NCBI RefSeq assembly: GCF_030272615.1
Contig: NC_081406.1
Coordinates: 460,998,072-461,062,071, forward strand
DNA: 64,000 bases
Direction: 5' to 3'
Origin: Cryptomeria japonica
Lineage: Eukaryota; Streptophyta; Pinopsida; Cupressales; Cupressaceae
Within the stretch, counting starts at the first letter, position 1; each line of letters starts with the position of its first letter. A program made the position numbers and the translations under genes. Below, piece by piece: positions 43,547 to 56,193 of this stretch. The notes under the pieces are model-generated. The model worked only from the letters and a program-made list of their open reading frames with translations, ran no database searches and was not told the DNA's origin.

Positions 43547-43706
43547 TTGATTGATTAAAAAATAGGTTTTACGGACCCAAAACCATTACAACATAGTTAG
43601 AAATAAAGCTGAGAAAATAGAGTCCACATACAGATCGACTAGTCAAAAGACCAGCGAACAGAAAAACAGCTAAACAACAAAAAACAACAAAGAACCCAAG
43701 GAGACA

Positions 43707-45680
43707 CTACATAGTAATTTTCTTAAGCAGATCCTCTGCCTTTGTCACCAACACATCATAGGTCACCCCAACTGCTTTCAGCTCCTCCAGGTCCTTATTC
43801 ACTTTCTTTTCCTTCCTCTTCCCATGGGTGCGGGTTTTGGGACCCTGGGCTTCCCCTGTTCCTTCTGCATCCAGGTCAATTTCCTGGATTTCCTTTTCAT
43901 CATCAAGCTTGCTGATGAGGGTATGGGTGTTGTTGGCTAAGATTTTCAGAATGCTGAGGCTCTGCTCTGCAATGTTCTTGAGGCACTCCTCTATCTTGTC
44001 CACTTTGGCGACTATGTCTGAGAGCATTTTTTCACTAGTTTCTTCTAGGGTTTTTCTGTCCTATATCTCCTGTTCAATTTTCTCAAACCGGGGATTAAAG
44101 GCATCTCTGATGTCTTCTTCTTTAGCAACTGTGTTCTTCAGATCCTTGATATAATTGGCCATAGTGTTCCCCTCTCCAATGTTAATAGTCTCCATGATCA
44201 GGACTCTGTTGCAGAGTTTTTTGTACTCATCCGCAGTTTTCTTATTCCCATCAATAAGCCATTCTATGGTTTTCATAAAACCATTCAAGGCCTTGGGAGG
44301 AGGGCCAGAAGAGGGAGTCACTTTTCCAGGGGTTATCTATTCATCTTTAGAGATATGGAGGGTAGAAATAGTGTCTGCGGCCCTGAGAGTCTCCTCCATA
44401 GTCTCCATATCCGAGCTGTGTTCAGCTTCTAGGGTCCTTGTTTGCTTGTCATCTTCCGGTTCCTTGTCAGTCTCCTCTGGATCTTTTCTAGTCTCCTCTG
44501 TTTTCTTTAGCTTCTTCCTAGTCTGGGCTTGGTTCTTACTTTTTTTCTTCATCACCCCCTTAGGGTTCTTCTTCTCCTCAGGGAAATCAGAGTACTCTTC
44601 TTCTAAAGAAATACTAATCAAGGTTTTTCTTTGAGGTTTTTTGCTCTTAGAGGAAGAGGGTGTTGATTTCCTCTTCTTACTACTCTCATACTCTGAGTCA
44701 TAAGAGATTTCCTCATTATCAGTCGAGGAATCATTCTCTGATTCCTCCTCCTCTGAGAAATTAGAATCAGACATTTCTTCTTCCGAATCCACAAAGAGCT
44801 ACCTCTGGCTGATTTTACTGGCCTTTAAATGGTCATAAATGAGGACCATAAGTCCCTGGTGCATTGCAGTATCACCTCAAGGATTTAATTTATAGGCTTT
44901 TAGGGAGGCATTCATAGAACAGAGCAAGAAGTAAGGGAAATTCACCTTATCATTATGCCTAAAATGATTTAACAAGACAAAATGATACCCATATACTTTC
45001 ATAAACCTACCATCTAGAGTTATATACCTCATTAAAACAAAGAGAATTTCCCGCCAAGGTTTTGCAAAAGCCCTAGGCGGGTAATAGGTTTTACTCAACT
45101 TTACCAGTCTTTTCTTCTCTTTCTCAGTGACCGGGTACCTTTCAATGGCTTCCCTACTGACCTTCCTATCTCTGTAGAAGTTGCAGCCCTCCCTATTGAG
45201 ACCTGTAGCTTTAGCTATTAATTCTTCATCAATTTCCACCAGTTGGTCGCCCATTTTAAGCATGCCCTTCTTCCAATTTTTGCAAAAGAAGCTAGTTATC
45301 TTTCCATCATGGACATGGAGTCTCTCAATGAAGCTCGAAAGACCACCCTTCTGCAAAATTTCCCACACCTCTTCTTTCTGTTTCCACTCCTTGCAACTGC
45401 TTGGCTCATATCTTCTCGTATTTCCGCCCATGGTGTCGTTTCTCATAGTCAAGTTTAGATTACAGAACTGGTGAAATAGAGAGCTATTCGGAGTTAAAAC
45501 AAAAACCCAGAAAGCGTGTGTAGCATTAATAATCTGATGGGTTATAAAACACGTTCTGCTAGCTTTGATGTTGTAATGAGTAATAACCTCATTATAGAGG
45601 TAACTCGAAGTGCTTACTTCAGTACTTATCATAATTTCCCTGTCAATCAAGAGTCTTTGGGGTACTTCGATATCTTTCAT
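43707..45680 (-). pseudogene. LINE B ORF3 (unknown protein, 657 codons)
   Basis: One continuous frame of 1,974 bases with four nonsense codons and no frameshift. The ATG at 45680 lies 38 bases inside ORF2 in another frame; a second ATG (MISTEV) lies just after the ORF2 stop. N-terminal about 270 residues form a globular-looking domain: KGGLSSFIERL, VEIDEELIAKATGLNREGCN, PPRAFAKPWREILFVLMRYI, TLDGRFMKVYGYHFVLLNHF. Next comes an acidic/serine-rich segment (EEEMSDSNFSEEEESENDSS), lysine-rich stretches, a coiled-coil-like region (DIVAKVDKIEECLKNIAEQS) and a basic patch (THGKRKEKKVNKD). It aligns with LINE A ORF3 along its length. I cannot name the family. Being inside the target duplication, it is part of the mobile unit. 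Confidence 0.85.
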
Positions 45681-48600
45681 TAATTATGATTTGTCTAACA
45701 TCTTCAGGGAGACTGCTCTCACCTATCCACGTGGTTATAGTCTCATTCTTAACTGCCACGTTTGCGGCCCAATCAATAGAATAGTTGGCCTCCTGATAGA
45801 TATGGGATATGTGGCATTTTTTGAAGGTTCTAATGATTTCAATAGCAAAAAAAAATTATATTGTGTATCGACCAAGAGGGCTTTGAGGTCCCATTGAGAA
45901 ACTTAATTATATTATTGGAGTCCCCTTCTATCCAAAGATAGGGATAGTTCCATTTCTTGGCTAGAATAATACCTTGAAGGGCTGCCATAGCTTCCGCTTT
46001 ATGATTTGTTTGAGTGCCAATAGGGACAGCAATCATACCTTTGCAAATGCCTCTGTAGTCTCTGAGAATAGCTCCATAGCCTGAGGGACCTGGGTTTCCT
46101 TTGGCTGCTCCATCAAAATTGATTTTAAGCCATCCTTGGGGAGGGGTTTGCCATTTAACTTCAAGCCTTTTATTGTAGTTGGGATTATGACCATCAGTGA
46201 TCTTCATATTCCAAGCTCTTAAGATGTTTGACTCGAAGGAGTTATTAGAGTAACAAGAGAACTCCATGGTTCCCATGTTTTCCTGAATAGCCCTTTGAAT
46301 TTTCTGAAAAACAATGTCTTGATTTAGGGACACATCCCTGAATATTCGGTTGTTTCTTTCCTTCCAAAGACCCCACAAAATGTGTGGAAGAGAGAGTTAC
46401 CACATACATCTCAGAAAAGAGTTGGTCCAATGAATTTTCCAGGAAGAGAACAAATCTCTGATGTTACTGGGAAACACCCAAGCTAGACAAAAGCTCTTGA
46501 GGAAGCTTTCCCAAATAGAGGTTGAGAAAGAATAGTGGAGGGCAAGATGGTCCACTGACTCTTCCTCTTGAAAGCACAGCACACACCTATCTTATTTTGG
46601 AGAATAGTCCAGAAGAACAAATTGATTTTGGGAGTGAGACCTTTTAACCAAGCTTTAGACCAGAAGGGATTCATAGGAGGGGAGGGGGAAAGGATACAAT
46701 ACATCGAAGACACAGTAAAAATACCTTTGGGGTTATATTTCCAGATCAGGGAATCCTTTTCCTTATTCAGCCAAAAAGTAGACAATTGGGTTTTGAGCTT
46801 AGAGAGACTGGGATGAATACTATCAATGTTCTTCAAGTTATTCCCATCCCAGTAATTTGCCACTAAGGTACCAAAAGAGCCAATACAGAAGGGGGCATGG
46901 GAAACCCACTCATATAAATCCATAAGGGGTTTGTCAAAAAGCCAGGGATCCTGCCAGAATCTAACTTTTCTATCATTTCCAAGTTTCCATGTCACACCTT
47001 TAGCAATCACATCTTTACATTTAGAAACATGGTTCCAGATATGGGATCCATTTATGCTGAGATCTGAATTAAGAAAAGAAGAAAGAGAAGAGGATAGAAG
47101 AGAATACTTACTTCTCCAAATTTTGCACCATTCAGAATCAGAGTGAAACCATCTCCAAGCTTGTTTAGACAAGAGAGCTTCATTTAAAGTGCAAATCCTC
47201 CTGAGCCCCAGACCACCTTTGCTTTTTGGCTTGCAGACCTGATCCCATGCCACCAAGGACATTCTTTTCTTTTCCTCAACCCCAGACCATAGGGATCTTC
47301 TTTGAATTTTCTCAATAGCTTCAACATACTTGACTGGAATTCTGAATAGGCTAAGAGCATAAATGGGGATACTTTGAAGAGTAGCCTTAAGGAGAAGGAG
47401 CTTACCAACTTGACTTAAAAGAGCCCCTTTCCAACCTGCAAGTTTTTTGTGAAATTTATCAGCCAGTGAACTCCAATAGGAGTCAGGAGGGGCAATCCCC
47501 ATGGGGAGACCAAGGTAGGTAGCAGGAAGGTCAGGAATCTTACACTCCAAAATTTTGTTGATCCTTTGTTGTCTTCTCTCTGGGGTATTAATGAAAAAGA
47601 CATCACTTTTGGCCCAGTTAATAAGCTGCCTCGTAGTAGAAGCATATTTACACAAGGTACTCTTCAGAACTTTAGCTTCTTAGATGCTTGATTCCCCCAT
47701 AATTATTGTATCATCAACAAACTGCTGGTGTGAACAAATAAGGTCAGCAAAAGAAGGTTAGAGGCCCTTAAAGGATCCTTTCTGCACCAAGTTTTCCATG
47801 GTCCAACCAAAGCATTCTACCATAATAATGAAAAGGATGGGGGAGATAGGATCTCCTTGCCTAAGACCTCTCGAAGCTTGGAAAAAAGTTGAAGGAGAAC
47901 CATTTACAAGAAAAGAAAAGGATGCAGTAGTGGTAAGTTGGGAGAAAAGATCCACAACTCTTGGGGCAAACCCAAAGGAAGTGAGAACTTTCTAAAGAAG
48001 AGACCAGTCAACCCTATCATAAGCTTTGGAGAGGTTGAGCTTAAGGATGAGACCCTGCTTCTTTGCTTTAGTAAGAGAGTGAATATTCTCATGAACAGTA
48101 ATAATGGAATCGAGAATTTGTCTTCTAGGAACAAACCCATTATGTTGGTGTTTAATTAAATCCAGGAGAATAGACAAGAGTCTAGAAGTCAGGACCTTAG
48201 ATATGATCTTGTAAAAGGAGTTGCAGAGGCAAATAGGTCTGAACTTGTCCAAAGAATCAGCACCTTGAATCTTGGGATGAGAGCAATAAAAGTACCATTG
48301 ATTTCCTTCAAGAGTTTTCTAGCCCCAAAGAATTCCTTAACCCCATTAGCAACATCAGTCCCGATAATGTCCCAAAACTCTTGAAAAAAGAGCATTGGGA
48401 AACCATCAGGACCAGGAGCTTTGTTTCCATCAAAGGAGAAAACAACATTTTTAATTTTTAAGATGGAAGGAATGGAAGAGAGAAACACATTATTTTGGGC
48501 ATCAATGAGATGAGGAACGTTCTGAAGAAAAGAGGACTGAGCTTCAGCATCCAGACTCTGATCCCTCGTTAGGAGGTCCGAGAAATACCTCTTAGCTTCA

Positions 48601-49786
48601 TTCCTTATTTCATCTTCCTTGACCAGCTCCCCACTGTCCATAACTAACTTGTTCATCCTGTTGGCTGCTTTATGTTTGATGGTTGATATATGGAAGAATC
48701 TTGTATTCCTGTCCCCTTCCTTGAGCCAAATGCATCTCGATCTCTACTTCCAAAACATTTCCTCTTTAGCAATAATGTCATGGTATTTCTTAAGAATCTC
48801 ATTCTCCTCAGCAATAGAAACAGTGTTGAAACCATCCTTCTAGATCTGGTCCTGTATTTCTTTAAGGTTTTCCTGAATTTTACTCTTGGCCTCAAATATG
48901 TTCCCAAAGCTATTCTTATTCCAAATTCAAATGTTGTCCTTCACACTTTTGAGCTTCTTAACCACTTTAAACATTGTCATTCCCTCAACTTGGATACTCC
49001 ACCATTTTTTAATATATTTTTAATGTCGAGGTGAAGGGTCCACATTTTTTCAAATCTAAAGGGATAGTTTTTCCTTCTATTGATCGGATCAACATTGAAG
49101 GTGATTGGAAAGTGATCGGAACCAACCCGGATATGTGCAGACAAAGAACAGAAATACTGACTATACCAGTCATCAGAAATAAGAGTTCGGTCCAGGCACA
49201 CTTGAATAAGGTCATTGCCATTTCTTCTATTTGTCCAAGTGAAATTACAACCTTGTATCTCCAGATCATTAAGAGCTTGGGAATAAATAAAGTCCATGAG
49301 GGCCATCCTACTTTCCAGCTGAGGAGGACTGCCTCCAAATTTTTCCTCCTCTTTTATTGGCGTATTGAAATCCCCCATAACCATCCAACTAAGATTTTTG
49401 AAGCTTTCCCTAGCCTGTCTAATCCTTTTCCAAAAAGAGTTTCTAGCCTTTAAGGTATTAGGAGCATAAATGTTTGTGAGAATCCATGAAGAACCATCTT
49501 TAAGATCCTCAAATTTAATACAAGAAAAATTACTTTCCTGAATAATGACCTGGTCTTTAATAGTGTTAAGATTCCAAATGGTTGTAATGCCTCCAGAAGC
49601 ACCTTCAGAACTTCCCCCACTAATATTACCATTTTTGAAGAACTTCAAAGATTCAACTTTTTTTCTACTCATTTTGGTTTCTTGAATAAGAAAAATGTCA
49701 GGATTTCTATCTCTTATCATATTCCTAATAATATCATGTTTATGGGGATTGTTTAAACCCCTTATGTTCCAAGAAATTATCTTCAT
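45643..49786 (-). pseudogene. LINE B ORF2: endonuclease, reverse transcriptase, RNase H
   Basis: The ATG at 49786 is two bases after the ORF1 stop. The endonuclease is intact to about 48977: SWNIRGLNNPHK, LIQETKM, WMVMGDFNTP, GSDHFPI. The reverse transcriptase shows NKAPGPDGFPMLFFQEFW (about 48440), LKLNLSKAYDRVDW, SRGLRQGDPISPILFI (about 47870) and QQFVDDTIIMGESS (about 47720). A zf-RVT-like region follows (about 46700-46400). RNase H: LKINFDGAAKGNPGPSGYG, HKAEAMAALQG, WIEGDSNN and, after a frameshift in a T run near 45850, SIDWAANVAV, so all four acidic residues are recognisable. ORF2 stop TGA at 45645-45643. Several frameshifts; inactive. Confidence 0.95.
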
Positions 49787-49788
49787 AG

Positions 49789-51495
49789 CTACTTACCAAT
49801 TCCCAGCTCCTTGAGAGTTTTTTGAGTTCCATCTGCTATGTTCTTGCTGGCCTCCATATCTCTAACTTTGTAGTTAGAGGGTCGTCCTAGGGAAGAGGAG
49901 ACATATCCCACATCAACTTGAGCTATTCTATTGGATTTCCTAAATACTGAGGGTGTTGCTGCTTTCTTACTCCTGTGTTTAGGCTGCTTCCATTCCATTT
50001 CTGACACAGGAGCTACTTCCGGATTGATGAGGATTTTGGAAATTTCATCGTCATTACCCCATTTAGGATTTCTGGACTCAATTGATATAATGTTTGTTGT
50101 TCTTGAGTTCTGATCCAAATCTGAAAGACTCAATCCAAAAATTGCACACTTTTGGGCTTCTTGAATTTCAAAACTAGGTATGGCTATAGAAGAGTCTGTC
50201 CTTTCAACTTGTGGATTTGGGATCTCACCTTCCTCAGGTTGATAGTCTCTAGTTTCCACTACTTTGTTTTCATATGTGTCATCAACCACTTCATCTTTTG
50301 CTTTTGGAGGATCATTCTGATCGTTCAAATCCTTTTTCTGAGTTGTTCTTATGGGACTGGCTTTGGTTGTTTGATTTCTATCTGCTTCCTATATAGTGGG
50401 ACTATAGATAGAGTTTGAGGCTTCTTGTTGTTCCCCCAAAGGAGAAAAGCAATTGGAATTTTCTTCCTTATTTTCTGTGTTTTTAACTTGCCACACCCAT
50501 TTCTCTGGCATATTCTGGCTTTCAATATGAGGTTTTAACTGTTTAGGCTCTGCCTTTTGCTTTTTTGGGCAAGATTTTGCCCAATGACCTACCTTTTTAC
50601 ACTGGAAACATGCAAAAGGAATAGTTTCATATTCTATATGTTGCTTCTAGGTTCCTAGTTTTGAAACCAGGTCAATTTGTTTCGGCATATCTGCCTTAGG
50701 GGCTACTCCAACATAGAACCTTGCATGGATTAATCTTCTTTTTGAAGTAGTGACTGGGTCTATAGAGAGAAACTCACCAAAAGAACTTTCTATTCCAGTG
50801 AAGATGCTTTCTGCCCAAAACTAGAACCTGCGCCAGAAGAGAATCATTCATGTTTAATTTCGGATGCCATTTTCTTAAAACTAGGGCTGTCTTTCCCACC
50901 ATCCAGGGACTCCGACACAAGATCTTAACCTTATCTTCTTCACATGAAAAAGAGAAAGACAGAAGACCTTTGGGTAGTGCTGAGACCTCAACGTTTCCTT
51001 TAAGGGCCCATTTTCAGTTAACAAAGGCCCTAACAACTTCAATGTTTGGGCGTGGACCCATAAATTTCCCTACCAAGGAGTTCGACATACTGTTGATATT
51101 ATGGTCCAGAACTTGGTCAGGGATGGAGATAGAAAACTTACCACCAGAAGGGTCAGAAATGTTCTTAACAGGAGGAAGGGAGGATTTACCAGTTGGTCTA
51201 GATCCAAAAAGAGAAGACCATTTTTTCCCCTCCCTCCTGCTATCCATGGGGTCAACTAGTGGCATGGGCCCCCATTGGACCCTTCCCCCAGATGCCTAGA
51301 AGAATCCGCTATCACGGAAAACAGAGTACCATCGGACTGTGAGTCAGCAACAGGAACTAGGAAGTCCGGGGGCTTGTCCTTATCATCAATAGGACCAGCA
51401 CCATTGATCTGGCCGCTCTCACCATTGGAACCAGGGTTCCCACTTTGATGGAAATTTGAAATTTGAGCTCCCGCTTCTGCTCTTGCTCCTCCCAT
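49789..51495 (-). pseudogene. LINE B ORF1: DUF4283-like with CCHC knuckle
   Basis: Begins MGGARAEAGAQISNFHQ at 51495, about 35 bases from the 5' end. One frameshift near 51260. DUF4283-like region: ALKGNVEVSALPKGLLSFSF and SPWMVGKTALVLRKWHP (about 51010-50850). A complete knuckle FACFQCKKVGHWAKSC (CX2CX4HX4C) lies at about 50610-50570. A charged C-terminal half ends KTLKELGIGK at 49789. About 569 codons in all, close to the 558 of LINE A. Two or three stops. The family binds LINE RNA in the RNP. Confidence 0.9.
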
Positions 51496-51530
51496 TTTTC
51501 CTCTTGGTTCATAAGTATAACATTTTTTTT

Positions 51531-51549
51531 GATAGAATTTAATTATGTT
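51531..51549. repeat. Target-site duplication of LINE B, right copy
   Basis: GATAGAATTTAATTATGTT, identical to 43528-43546. Confidence 0.95.
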
Positions 51550-52103
51550 ACTCCTACGAGACACATGGAGAATTCTTTAATGTAAACATACAATTTTTTT
51601 TAATAACCAATATTAACTTTCAAACCAAAGCCCTTTTATAATCTAAAAATACATAAGTGTTATAAGCTCACACAAGGGCTCAATAAGTCGTAACCTTCTC
51701 TTGCAAAAGAAAACTCAAATAAAAGACAATTACACTTATCAAAAACATTTTAAATTTCTAGAGAGAGAGAGGATGAAGGGTCATAATCATTCAATTTACT
51801 ACATAATAAGCATTCAATATCTACCACACTAGTCCTTCAAGCGAACAACACTAAGCTAGATCACAACCTTAAACAAGCACAACCTTAAACAAGCACATTT
51901 TGTTAGATTCAAGACATCACTAACCAACCCAAATGGTCTAGTCAAAAGAGTACAAAGAATCAAAAGGAAGGTACATACAACTCTGTTTCAGAATAAGAGA
52001 AATTGTAGACCAAGACCTCAATAATCATACAAAGCACATATAATCATTCCAAAGCACCCACATCAAGACTAGGTGAAAACAAGGTGTGAACACATGCATT
52101 ACA
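51550..52103 (-). other. Internal domain of LARD element 1, right part
   Basis: Matches 59116-59656 of element 2 (CACATGGAGAA, GAGAGAGAGG, CACAAGGGYTCAA, CACATGCATTACA). Non-coding. Stops at GCATTACA, 140 bases short of where the primer site would be, where LARD element 2 begins. Confidence 0.75.
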
Positions 52104-55100
52104 TGTAATGCCCTGCCAGGAAACCTCGAAGGGATTAAGCTAAACACGAGAATAGAGTGTAATAATTTTATTTTTAAAAGTTAAACACATCATTAAGATA
52201 CAACGAGATATCAAAGTACAGATTACATAGTGGAAGACATCAACTAACTCCTAAAAGGGTTTCCCAACGTGATTACTTAATTCCACATTTCACTTAACTC
52301 ACACTAATTAATCCAATAAGTTGATTATCTTATAACAAGATATTTCTTAAACAAGGATAATTTCTTTCAAAAGATGAAAATATAAATCACAAGATAAGGT
52401 TCATCCATTAAGATTTATTCATACCTTTCGTTCATGCTTTTCATTAAAATTTAAGTCATACAACTAATTTATTAAGACACTTGAATTTCATCATAAACTA
52501 ATGAGATCTTTCCATGCATATTTAATTTCCTTACCAATAACTGAATGCATTCTATTGCTCTAATCTACAATCTTCCATGATCCCATTTCAGCAATTAAAA
52601 GATGACTGCATACATGCATTTAAGATTAATTTCTTCTAATCCACTTTACATTCTATCAAAATGTCATCCATACATGATAGCACTAAACATGAAACATAAG
52701 AACAAAATAATGACATAACACCAAGATGATCTTAGAGTTCACCCCTAAAGGGCTACATCTCCGGGTCTGCTCAACTGCAAGACCCCTCTGATAATTAATA
52801 AAGTTAAGAATACATGAGGTTCTCATTATTTACAATCCTACCATCAAGGTGAAACATAACCAATATACAAACGACCACATCGATCAATAAATACATAATT
52901 GATCCCTAAATAGGAAAGGATCCAACTGAACATGATCGAAGCAAATACAAAGGTCCACTAGAGCATCCACAAAACTGAGTCATCACAACCCAAGGTCTAG
53001 CATGAAATCAGGTTCTCACAAGGGCATAAGCAACATGATGACTCCACCAAAGGTTCTCCTATCAAGACAACACAACAACACACTAGCGAACATAGGGACA
53101 AGTGTCATCACACAACTTGGTATGGTTACCATGGCAAGTCTTCATAGGTTTCGACCCCATACACGAGGTTACCCTGGCAACCTAATCAAAACCCTCGGCC
53201 CATCCAAGCCTCATGTGGACCCACACATCCTTTCGTGAAGACAAAGATGATGGTTTGCCATTTCAAGCCTTCTCACAGCATGCCAAGTCTGTGTTAGCAC
53301 TCATCCTATGTATGAGGCACAATTATCTTACTTAGAGATTCATTAACAACACTCTAATATACTATAAGGTTATCACTTATTAGACTCACTTTCGATGGGT
53401 TACCCAGCAGCCACTCTGGGCACAGCCCCCGGTCGAAAGCCACTTTCCCATACGACACTAGACTATACTCAAACGAACTCGATAAACCAAGGAACACACA
53501 TGGTCAAGCAAACAGAGTTCAAAATGGAAGGAACAACCATTTGGTCAAACACGACTTCATATGAGGTACACTGACTGACGGTACTCTAACTAGAGACCTG
53601 ACCAGCTATGGTCAATCACAAATCATCATTCGACACCCGCATAAAGGAAATTACCAATTACGACACCACCACAAAGCAACAGTCAAACTTGAGACCGAGG
53701 GCTGAAATAGGTACACCAAATCACTCCATACGACAAGGTCCTATCAAACAAAGCACGACTTGCCATTGCTTAAGAAAAAGAGAATACATAAATTAAACTT
53801 GCATCGGCAACAATTGGTAAATACAATCTTTTCCCATATTGATTTAAACATTAAATGTCGATAAATTTTTCTAAATGATCTAAGTTAGATTGCAATTATC
53901 TACCTCATCTAGGTACAATTTGATTCTTGGTTTTCTAACTCCCTAAGGTTCATTAGCATCGACATACATAAATGCATCGTTATGAGTTCTTAAACCAAGT
54001 TCACATGAATATAATTAAATAATCATTAACCAAGTAAATAAGATATTTATTCTTCATATAAAACATCATTCTCATACTATCTCAAAAATAATCTCTCCAG
54101 TTTCGTCTTTTCCAAGCCCAGTTACATTATACGGATCAAGGAAACATAAACATATAAGGAATCCAAATAAAGATAGTCCATTCCTACTTAACAATTACCA
54201 AACTTAAATATTAATTACTATATAAATTTTTTAATCCGCAATTAAAAAAAATATATACAATTAATAATAACAAAATAACAAATTAAGTATCTAATTAGTA
54301 AAATATGCATTAATAATAAAATACAATTTCAAAATCAATTATAGTATATTTCCACTTATACAATTAATTAATTACAAATAATCATAATTTATTAATTAAA
54401 TGCCATATTAAAACTTAATTAAAAACTTAATTAAAATTTACATTTAATAATATTAAATAATTGTTATGTTTTTTTTTATAATAAAAAAAATATTAAAAAA
54501 AACAATTTTTAAAAACAACAATATAATGGGGGGTGGCGAAAGGGTAGCTGGGCCCACCTCCCTTTAACGGGGGTTGGGCGGTCATGCCCTAGCCATGGGT
54601 AGCGCCACCGCGGTGGACGCAGGTCCCGCAATGCCCACGCGGCCACCGCAGGAGTCGCAACTAGTTGTGGCCGCTGCTAGTTGTAGACCTGTGCAAGGGG
54701 GAGGAGGCGGAGGGTTGAGTCTCTGCTCCCCGTCCCTCCAACCCCAATGAATTACATTTTATTTTATTTTTGTTTCAAACAATTAAAACTTCGATTTTGA
54801 AATAAAAATTGATTTTGCTATGAAATATAATTTTGTTTTATATTTTTGTTTTCTAAAAACAACAACCCCCATTTTTGTTTTAAACAGTCTTATATAGAGA
54901 CTTAAAATAAAAAAATTTCAGAATGATAGAGGTTTTCAAAATTAGAGAAATTTGTTGAATATCCTTCCAAAATATACAATTTTGGGCAAAAAGAAATCTC
55001 ATTTCTCAAACAAGATACAAGCAATCAACCAATCTTAACTAATTTCCACTATAATTCTTAATCTTGAGGCAATCAATGGAGAATTTGAAACCAAAATTGC

Positions 55101-56180
55101 ATGAAGAACATTCAAGCCCTTTTTTTTTTTTAAACAAATAACCAAATTGATAAACAAATTCCTACCTCAATAAGCATTCCTAGAAAGGATCTGATGGAGA
55201 GCCCCAACCTACAGCTCAAGACATTCTTCTCCTTCCAAAATCCTTAAATTTTCCATCCAAAATATTTTCCAAAAAAAAAATTCAATCTCCTATATTTTTC
55301 CAAAAATCTAGGTAAAATGGGAAAGGTTTGACCAAAATTTAATTTTTTTGGAATTAAAATATTTTATTTAAAATAATTCCTCAAAATCATTTTTTAAAAC
55401 TATATCAATAATTAAACTTCTTTTTCAATTTAAAATTGATTTTTCCAAATAACTGAATTTAACCTTTCTATTTCCAAAATGCCAACAAGATAAAATTAAT
55501 TCTATTTTAATTAAATTTAAATCTTTCTTTTCCAACATCATAAACATAATAATTTGACATAAAAAAACAACCATTTAATTGAACTTGCTACCAACTTGAA
55601 TAGAGCAATCCAATTAATGATTAATCACATAAAAAGGGAGCCTATTTAAGTTAGTCCCAGAATATACTAATGGGTAAACACACATTAAAACAATTAAAGA
55701 TTAAGGATTAATTACTCGATTTAACTACACACTCAAAACACGCAACCCAAGAAAGTCAAACGAATAGACGACCCGCAACCCCAACCAAAGGGAATACCGA
55801 TGATGACTGATGACACTCACTTGAGCATGACTTTGGTCAAACGAGGGTCTTATGACCACGTAATCCAATTTCTAAGGACCAAAGAGGTACACTCAAACTT
55901 GCGAATACAGGTGAAGACAAACCTCGCACCCACGCGACATTGTACCTGGAATCTCCTGCAACCAAGAGTCATACATGCATACATATATAAACTTAATGAA
56001 AGCATTAGCCCAAGATAATAACACGAAATAGGAGAATTATTTAACTTGCATACAAACTGGTGTGAAAACCACATTAACAGATATGCACTAGATCAAAACA
56101 TTTGACTATAATCACTATATTATGATAAACTAACCAAGGTCAAACTGAGATTAGGAATTAATTAGGGCAGGGGTACTACA
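52104..56180 (-). repeat. 3' LTR of LARD element 2 (type II, 4,077 bp)
   Basis: Minus strand TGTAGTACCCC ... GGGCATTACA. It differs from type I: it lacks the 77-bp minisatellite and has about 600 bases (52950-53575) not seen in type I. It shares the stem-loop block (52763-52785), AT-rich tract and GC-rich island (54530-54745). A TATATAAAC-like stretch lies at about 55983. Confidence 0.85.
54530..54745. repeat. GC-rich island in the type II LTR
   Basis: Counterpart of 38690-39005, shorter. Shares GGGCCCACCTCCC, CATGCCCTAGCCA and CGGTGGACGCAG words. Confidence 0.7.
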
Positions 56181-56193
56181 TTCTCCCTCCTAG
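56181..56193 (-). other. Polypurine tract of LARD element 2
   Basis: Minus strand CTAGGAGGGAGAA abuts the LTR start TGTAGTACCCC; same position and form as in element 1. Confidence 0.82.

Larger units (their letters stand above)
43547..51530 (-). mobile_element. LINE B: three-ORF L1-type retrotransposon, 7,984 bp
   Basis: Both ends are fixed by a perfect 19-bp target duplication and by the uninterrupted site at 59097-59115 in the related LARD element 2. Order on the minus strand: ORF1 (51495-49789), ORF2 (49786-45643), ORF3 (45680-43707), then about 160 bases of 3' untranslated DNA ending ...AATCAATCAA before the target duplication, without a long poly(A). The 5' leader is about 35 bases and begins with A8. 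It is the same family type as LINE A but clearly diverged in protein sequence. Frameshifts and stops make it inactive. Confidence 0.95.
36402..52103 (-). mobile_element. LARD-like LTR retrotransposon, element 1 (3' LTR and internal domain)
   Basis: Minus-strand element. Its 3' LTR (36402-40817) is followed rightwards by a polypurine tract and a non-coding internal domain (40818-43546 and 51550-52103, about 3.3 kb) interrupted by LINE B. At 52103 the internal domain stops about 140 bp before the expected primer site because LARD element 2 starts there. No gag, protease, integrase, reverse transcriptase or RNase H of its own is visible. LTRs of 4-4.4 kb around a 3.3-3.6-kb non-coding core match the description of LARDs, which depend on other elements for enzymes. 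Confidence 0.8.
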
